This document shows positions 7,508-9,361 of a stretch of 9,361 bases of DNA, in pieces (the first letter of the stretch is position 1; every line of letters starts with the position of its first letter). The stretch spans positions 1-9,361 of the forward strand of contig JAHJAQ010000039.1 of assembly GCA_018813975.1 (NCBI GenBank), read 5' to 3'. A program made the position numbers and the translations under genes. Source of the DNA: Microcaldota archaeon. GTDB lineage: Archaea; Iainarchaeota; Iainarchaeia; Iainarchaeales; JAGVWC01. A model generated the notes under the pieces. It was not told the DNA's origin. It ran no database searches and was given only the letters and a program-made list of their open reading frames with translations.

Positions 7508-8122
7508 ATGCCTGTTGAGTTTGTACCGCGTCCGCCAAAAGGACTTAGAAAACATTTTCGAAAAAAGCCCTCTCAGCGAAAAAGATGGTATCAAAAGAAA
7601 AGCAAGGAATTACCCGTTCAGGGCCGGCCGTATTTTATAGTTAGCGGAGAAGCAGCATATAACATTCGAACAAATCTTCGTGTAGCCATCCAAGACAAAT
7701 TGAAAGGCTTTAATCCAAGCATTGTTGAAACCATCATGGATATAAACGAAGCAATTATAACGATTCGGCACGATGATGCCCGCGAATATGAGCGGGTTAC
7801 CATTAACTCTCATCCGCACACTATTTCTTTTAACATGATTATTGCTGGTCGAAAAGGAGATACTGGAGCAGTCAGAGAACTAGCCAGACTGTACAGAGCT
7901 GCTTTAAAAAAAGGAAAAAAAGCAAAATACCTAAGAGAAGGAAGAGACAATCCCAGAATCGCAAATATGTTAAAAGACGTGTATAAGGATATTGTTTCTC
8001 GGGCAAAAGACACTAAATATATTGGAGAACACCCACGCGAATTCTGTAAAGCCGTTCAACTCGCATTTACAATCGAATTTGATCCTCGAGAGGATATGGA
8101 ACACCCCTCAAAACACAACTAG
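7508..8122 (+). CDS. Uncharacterised basic 204-aa protein
   Basis: I do not recognise this protein. It begins with a proline- and lysine/arginine-rich stretch (residues 1-36, including F-V-P-R-P-P-K-G-L-R-K-H-F-R-K-K and R-K-R-W-Y-Q-K-K-S-K). An apparently folded alpha/beta part follows: V-Q-G-R-P-Y-F-I-V-S-G-E-A-A (37-50), a helix around 53-67 and a strand pair E-A-I-I-T-I-R / Y-E-R-V-T-I-N (81-100). After 120 it is mainly helical and basic, with K-K-G-K-K-A-K-Y-L-R-E-G-R at 134-146. There are no membrane segments, signal peptide or Cys/His metal-site clusters. The charge suggests nucleic-acid or ribosome association, but that is inference. ATG 7508 is supported by the TATA-like box about 26 nt upstream. 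The gene is divergent from guaB and has its own promoter. Confidence 0.8.
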   Translation: MPVEFVPRPPKGLRKHFRKKPSQRKRWYQKKSKELPVQGRPYFIVSGEAAYNIRTNLRVAIQDKLKGFNPSIVETIMDINEAIITIRHDDAREYERVTINSHPHTISFNMIIAGRKGDTGAVRELARLYRAALKKGKKAKYLREGRDNPRIANMLKDVYKDIVSRAKDTKYIGEHPREFCKAVQLAFTIEFDPREDMEHPSKHN

Positions 8123-8171
8123 CTTTTGCAAAAGAAAATTTTTAGCCCGGAGACTATCAAACAAAAGTAAA

Positions 8172-8381
8172 TAGCCCCTAACTGTTGAACCATCACTTCC
8201 GCTATCACTATCCTATTCTAATTAATAAAATTGATGATTAAATTAGAGGGAGATATAACGCCCAGTAGGGAAAAGTTAGGATTAAAGAGTTATGGATAGT
8301 ATTAGCGCTAAGTCCATCTTTGACTGCTTGGAAAAACGGCATCTTCTGCCAAGGGAATTTTTTCTCTGATTTAGGGGGTTA
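8172..8381 (+). ncRNA. Candidate structured RNA (strand assumed)
   Basis: Nested complementary segments suggest a folded RNA. The outer helix is 8172-8181 (TAGCCCCTAA) with 8371-8381 (TTAGGGGGTTA), one bulged G. Helix 2 is 8200-8213 (CGCTATCACTATCC) with 8294-8307 (GGATAGTATTAGCG), 12 of 14 positions paired around a 2x2 internal loop. Helix 3 is 8217-8223 (TCTAATT) with 8241-8247 (AATTAGA). Small hairpins follow: AGTC/GACT at 8311-8325 and CTTGG/CCAAG at 8327-8353, the latter followed by T6 at 8358-8363. An A/T-rich stretch AAAATTTTTA at 8135-8144 could be its TATA box. I looked for RNase P RNA, SRP RNA, tRNA and C/D-box motifs and did not find convincing ones. The strand is undetermined because the pairing is nearly symmetrical; plus is assumed from the possible promoter and T tract. 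Confidence 0.35.
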
Positions 8382-8405
8382 ACGTTTGTTGGGTAAGAAG
8401 ACGTT
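8381..8405. repeat. Short inverted repeat (hairpin) upstream of the Fic gene
   Basis: AACGTTT (8381-8387) can pair with AGACGTT (8399-8405), 7 pairs including one G-T wobble, with an 11-nt loop. It directly follows the outer helix of the candidate RNA and lies about 40 bp before the Fic TATA-like box, so it could be a final hairpin of the RNA or a protein-binding site. Confidence 0.3.
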
Positions 8406-8445
8406 CCAAAGAAAGGTGTTACTATTTTTACTGTGCCACTAATGG

Positions 8446-8455
8446 TTTTTTAAAC
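8446..8455 (+). promoter_or_regulatory. TATA-like box of the Fic gene
   Basis: TTTTTTAAAC, with TTTAAA at 8449-8454, is centred about 25 nt before the ATG at 8477. No Shine-Dalgarno is present, so transcription is probably leaderless and the upstream candidate RNA would be a separate transcript, not a 5' leader. Confidence 0.5.
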
Positions 8456-8476
8456 TGTTTTGAGTAACACAATTCT

Positions 8477-9361
8477 ATGGCTTATTTGGCAAAATCCAAG
8501 CGCAAAAACAAAACATACTATTATTTGGTGGAAAACCTTAAACTTGCCACTGGAGAGCGAAAGCAAATCCGGCAATACCTTGGAAACCAGCATCCTTCTG
8601 AACGAAACCTACAAGCATTGCTGGCTGACTTTGAAAAAAAGATTGAAAAAGAAAAGAGCCGTTTGCACGGTTTTCATTATTTAACCAAACCCGAAATCGA
8701 ACAAGTCAACAGCATCAATTCTGAATTCTGGAAACGCTATCAGGCCGAAAACCCAACAGTACAAGAACAATTCGACCAAAACTTTGTCATGGCCTTTGTA
8801 TACAACACCAATTCCATTGAAGGCTCAACCTTAACCCCAAAAGAAGTCGAATTATTACTTGCCGAAGACATCGCACCCAACAAATCACTCGACGACGTGC
8901 TCGAAGCCAAGGCTTGCCAAAAAACACTCCAATTCGTCAAAGCATACAAAAAAGAGATTAGCGAAAAATTCTTGCTCGAAATCCATAAACAATACTTTTC
9001 AGACACCAAACCGTTTATCGCCGGAAAATACAAAACCAAAACAAATTATATTCGAGGCTCCAGCTTCAAATTGGCAGAACCACACGAAGTACCGCGCGAA
9101 ATGAAACAATTCATTAGCGACTACAAAAAACTGAAAAAAAAATTACACCCGCTAGAACTTTCAGCATGGGCACACTGGAAAATCGTTTCCATCCACCCAT
9201 TTCAGGATGGCAACGGAAGAACCGCCAGACTAACCATGAACTTTGTATTACACAAAAACAAATACGCCATGATTGACATCAAAACAAAAGAAAAAAAAAC
9301 CTATTTCAAAGCACTCGAAAAATGCAGTTACGCCAAAAACGGCGCACCACTAGCCAAAAGA
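8477..9361 (+). CDS. Fic-family AMP-transferase (3' partial)
   Basis: The frame stays open from ATG 8477 to the right edge (295 codons), so the C-terminus is missing. Residues 236-251 hold the full Fic active-site motif H-P-F-Q-D-G-N-G-R-T-A-R (catalytic His240, Asp244, Asn246, Arg248, Arg251). Such enzymes typically transfer AMP from ATP to a hydroxyl of a target protein. T-N-S-I-E-G at 111-116 matches the inhibitory-helix pattern [S/T]xxxE[G/N]; placed before the Fic core it marks a class II, self-inhibited Fic protein with Glu115 as the blocking residue. The flap region G-K-Y-K-T-K and Y-I-R-G-S-S (183-196) fits. Residues 1-38 (K-T-Y-Y-Y-L-V-E and R-Q-Y-L-G) resemble the N-terminal segment of some IS1634/IS4-type transposases, which I also associate with archaeal Fic proteins. 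Targets are unknown. Confidence 0.93.
   Translation, partial: MAYLAKSKRKNKTYYYLVENLKLATGERKQIRQYLGNQHPSERNLQALLADFEKKIEKEKSRLHGFHYLTKPEIEQVNSINSEFWKRYQAENPTVQEQFDQNFVMAFVYNTNSIEGSTLTPKEVELLLAEDIAPNKSLDDVLEAKACQKTLQFVKAYKKEISEKFLLEIHKQYFSDTKPFIAGKYKTKTNYIRGSSFKLAEPHEVPREMKQFISDYKKLKKKLHPLELSAWAHWKIVSIHPFQDGNGRTARLTMNFVLHKNKYAMIDIKTKEKKTYFKALEKCSYAKNGAPLAKR

Larger units (their letters stand above)
8123..8476. other. 354-bp region without a convincing protein gene
   Basis: No frame shows family-like coding here and stop codons are frequent in all frames. It holds a T5 tract at 8139-8143 that could end the upstream transcript, the nested inverted repeats described at 8172-8381, a further hairpin at 8381-8405 and the TATA-like box of the Fic gene at 8446-8455. 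I found no tRNA, no CRISPR repeat and no tandem repeats. Confidence 0.6.

Noticed and set aside
7992..8174. Small plus-strand frame of 60 codons crossing the end of the 7508 gene
   Set aside because: Most of it overlaps the 7508 gene in another frame, with no promoter or recognisable product.
8172..8198. tRNA T-loop-like GGTTCAAC on the minus strand
   Set aside because: The flanking 5-nt segments do not pair as a T stem, and no acceptor or anticodon stem can be built around it.
8232..8369. C/D-box guide RNA from TGATGA (8232-8237) and CTGA (8366-8369)
   Set aside because: The boxes are about 130 nt apart, far longer than archaeal C/D RNAs, and no internal D'/C' pair is visible.
8460..8684. 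Frame of 74 codons starting just before the Fic gene
   Set aside because: It is an off-frame reading of the Fic N-terminal coding region and starts with TTG 17 nt before the Fic ATG.

Overview
The window is AT-rich and looks archaeal. It carries a geranylgeranyl-reductase-family flavoprotein (the family that saturates archaeal lipid chains), interrupted by an intein. It also has a C-terminal domain resembling the archaeal DUF5752 family. Each of the six genes whose start lies in the window has a TTTAAA-like box about 25-34 nt upstream of the start codon and no Shine-Dalgarno, which is the leaderless arrangement common in archaea. A small-genome lineage of the DPANN type is possible but is an inference; nothing here fixes the taxon.

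Layout. 2-985 (+) is the C-terminal part of a membrane-anchored protein cut by the left edge. 1057-1662 (-) is an unrecognised 201-aa protein with a weak TraB/ChaN-like pattern. 1843-4623 (+) is the reductase with a 544-aa LAGLIDADG intein at 2653-4284. 4609-5916 (-) is an APC-family amino-acid permease whose 3' end overlaps the reductase by 15 bp. 5950-7365 (-) is IMP dehydrogenase (guaB). 7508-8122 (+) is an unrecognised basic 204-aa protein. 8123-8476 has no convincing gene but holds several nested inverted repeats that could fold into an RNA of about 210 nt. 8477-9361 (+) is a Fic-family AMP-transferase that runs off the right edge.

The genes do not form an obvious operon or shared pathway. 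They cover isoprenoid/lipid reduction, amino-acid transport, purine synthesis and a likely toxin or modifier (Fic), and each appears to have its own promoter, including the permease, whose TATA-like box abuts the guaB stop codon. The least ordinary items are the Ser1/Thr+1 intein splitting the FAD-binding motif of the reductase, the possible structured RNA just upstream of the Fic gene, and the two unrecognised genes.
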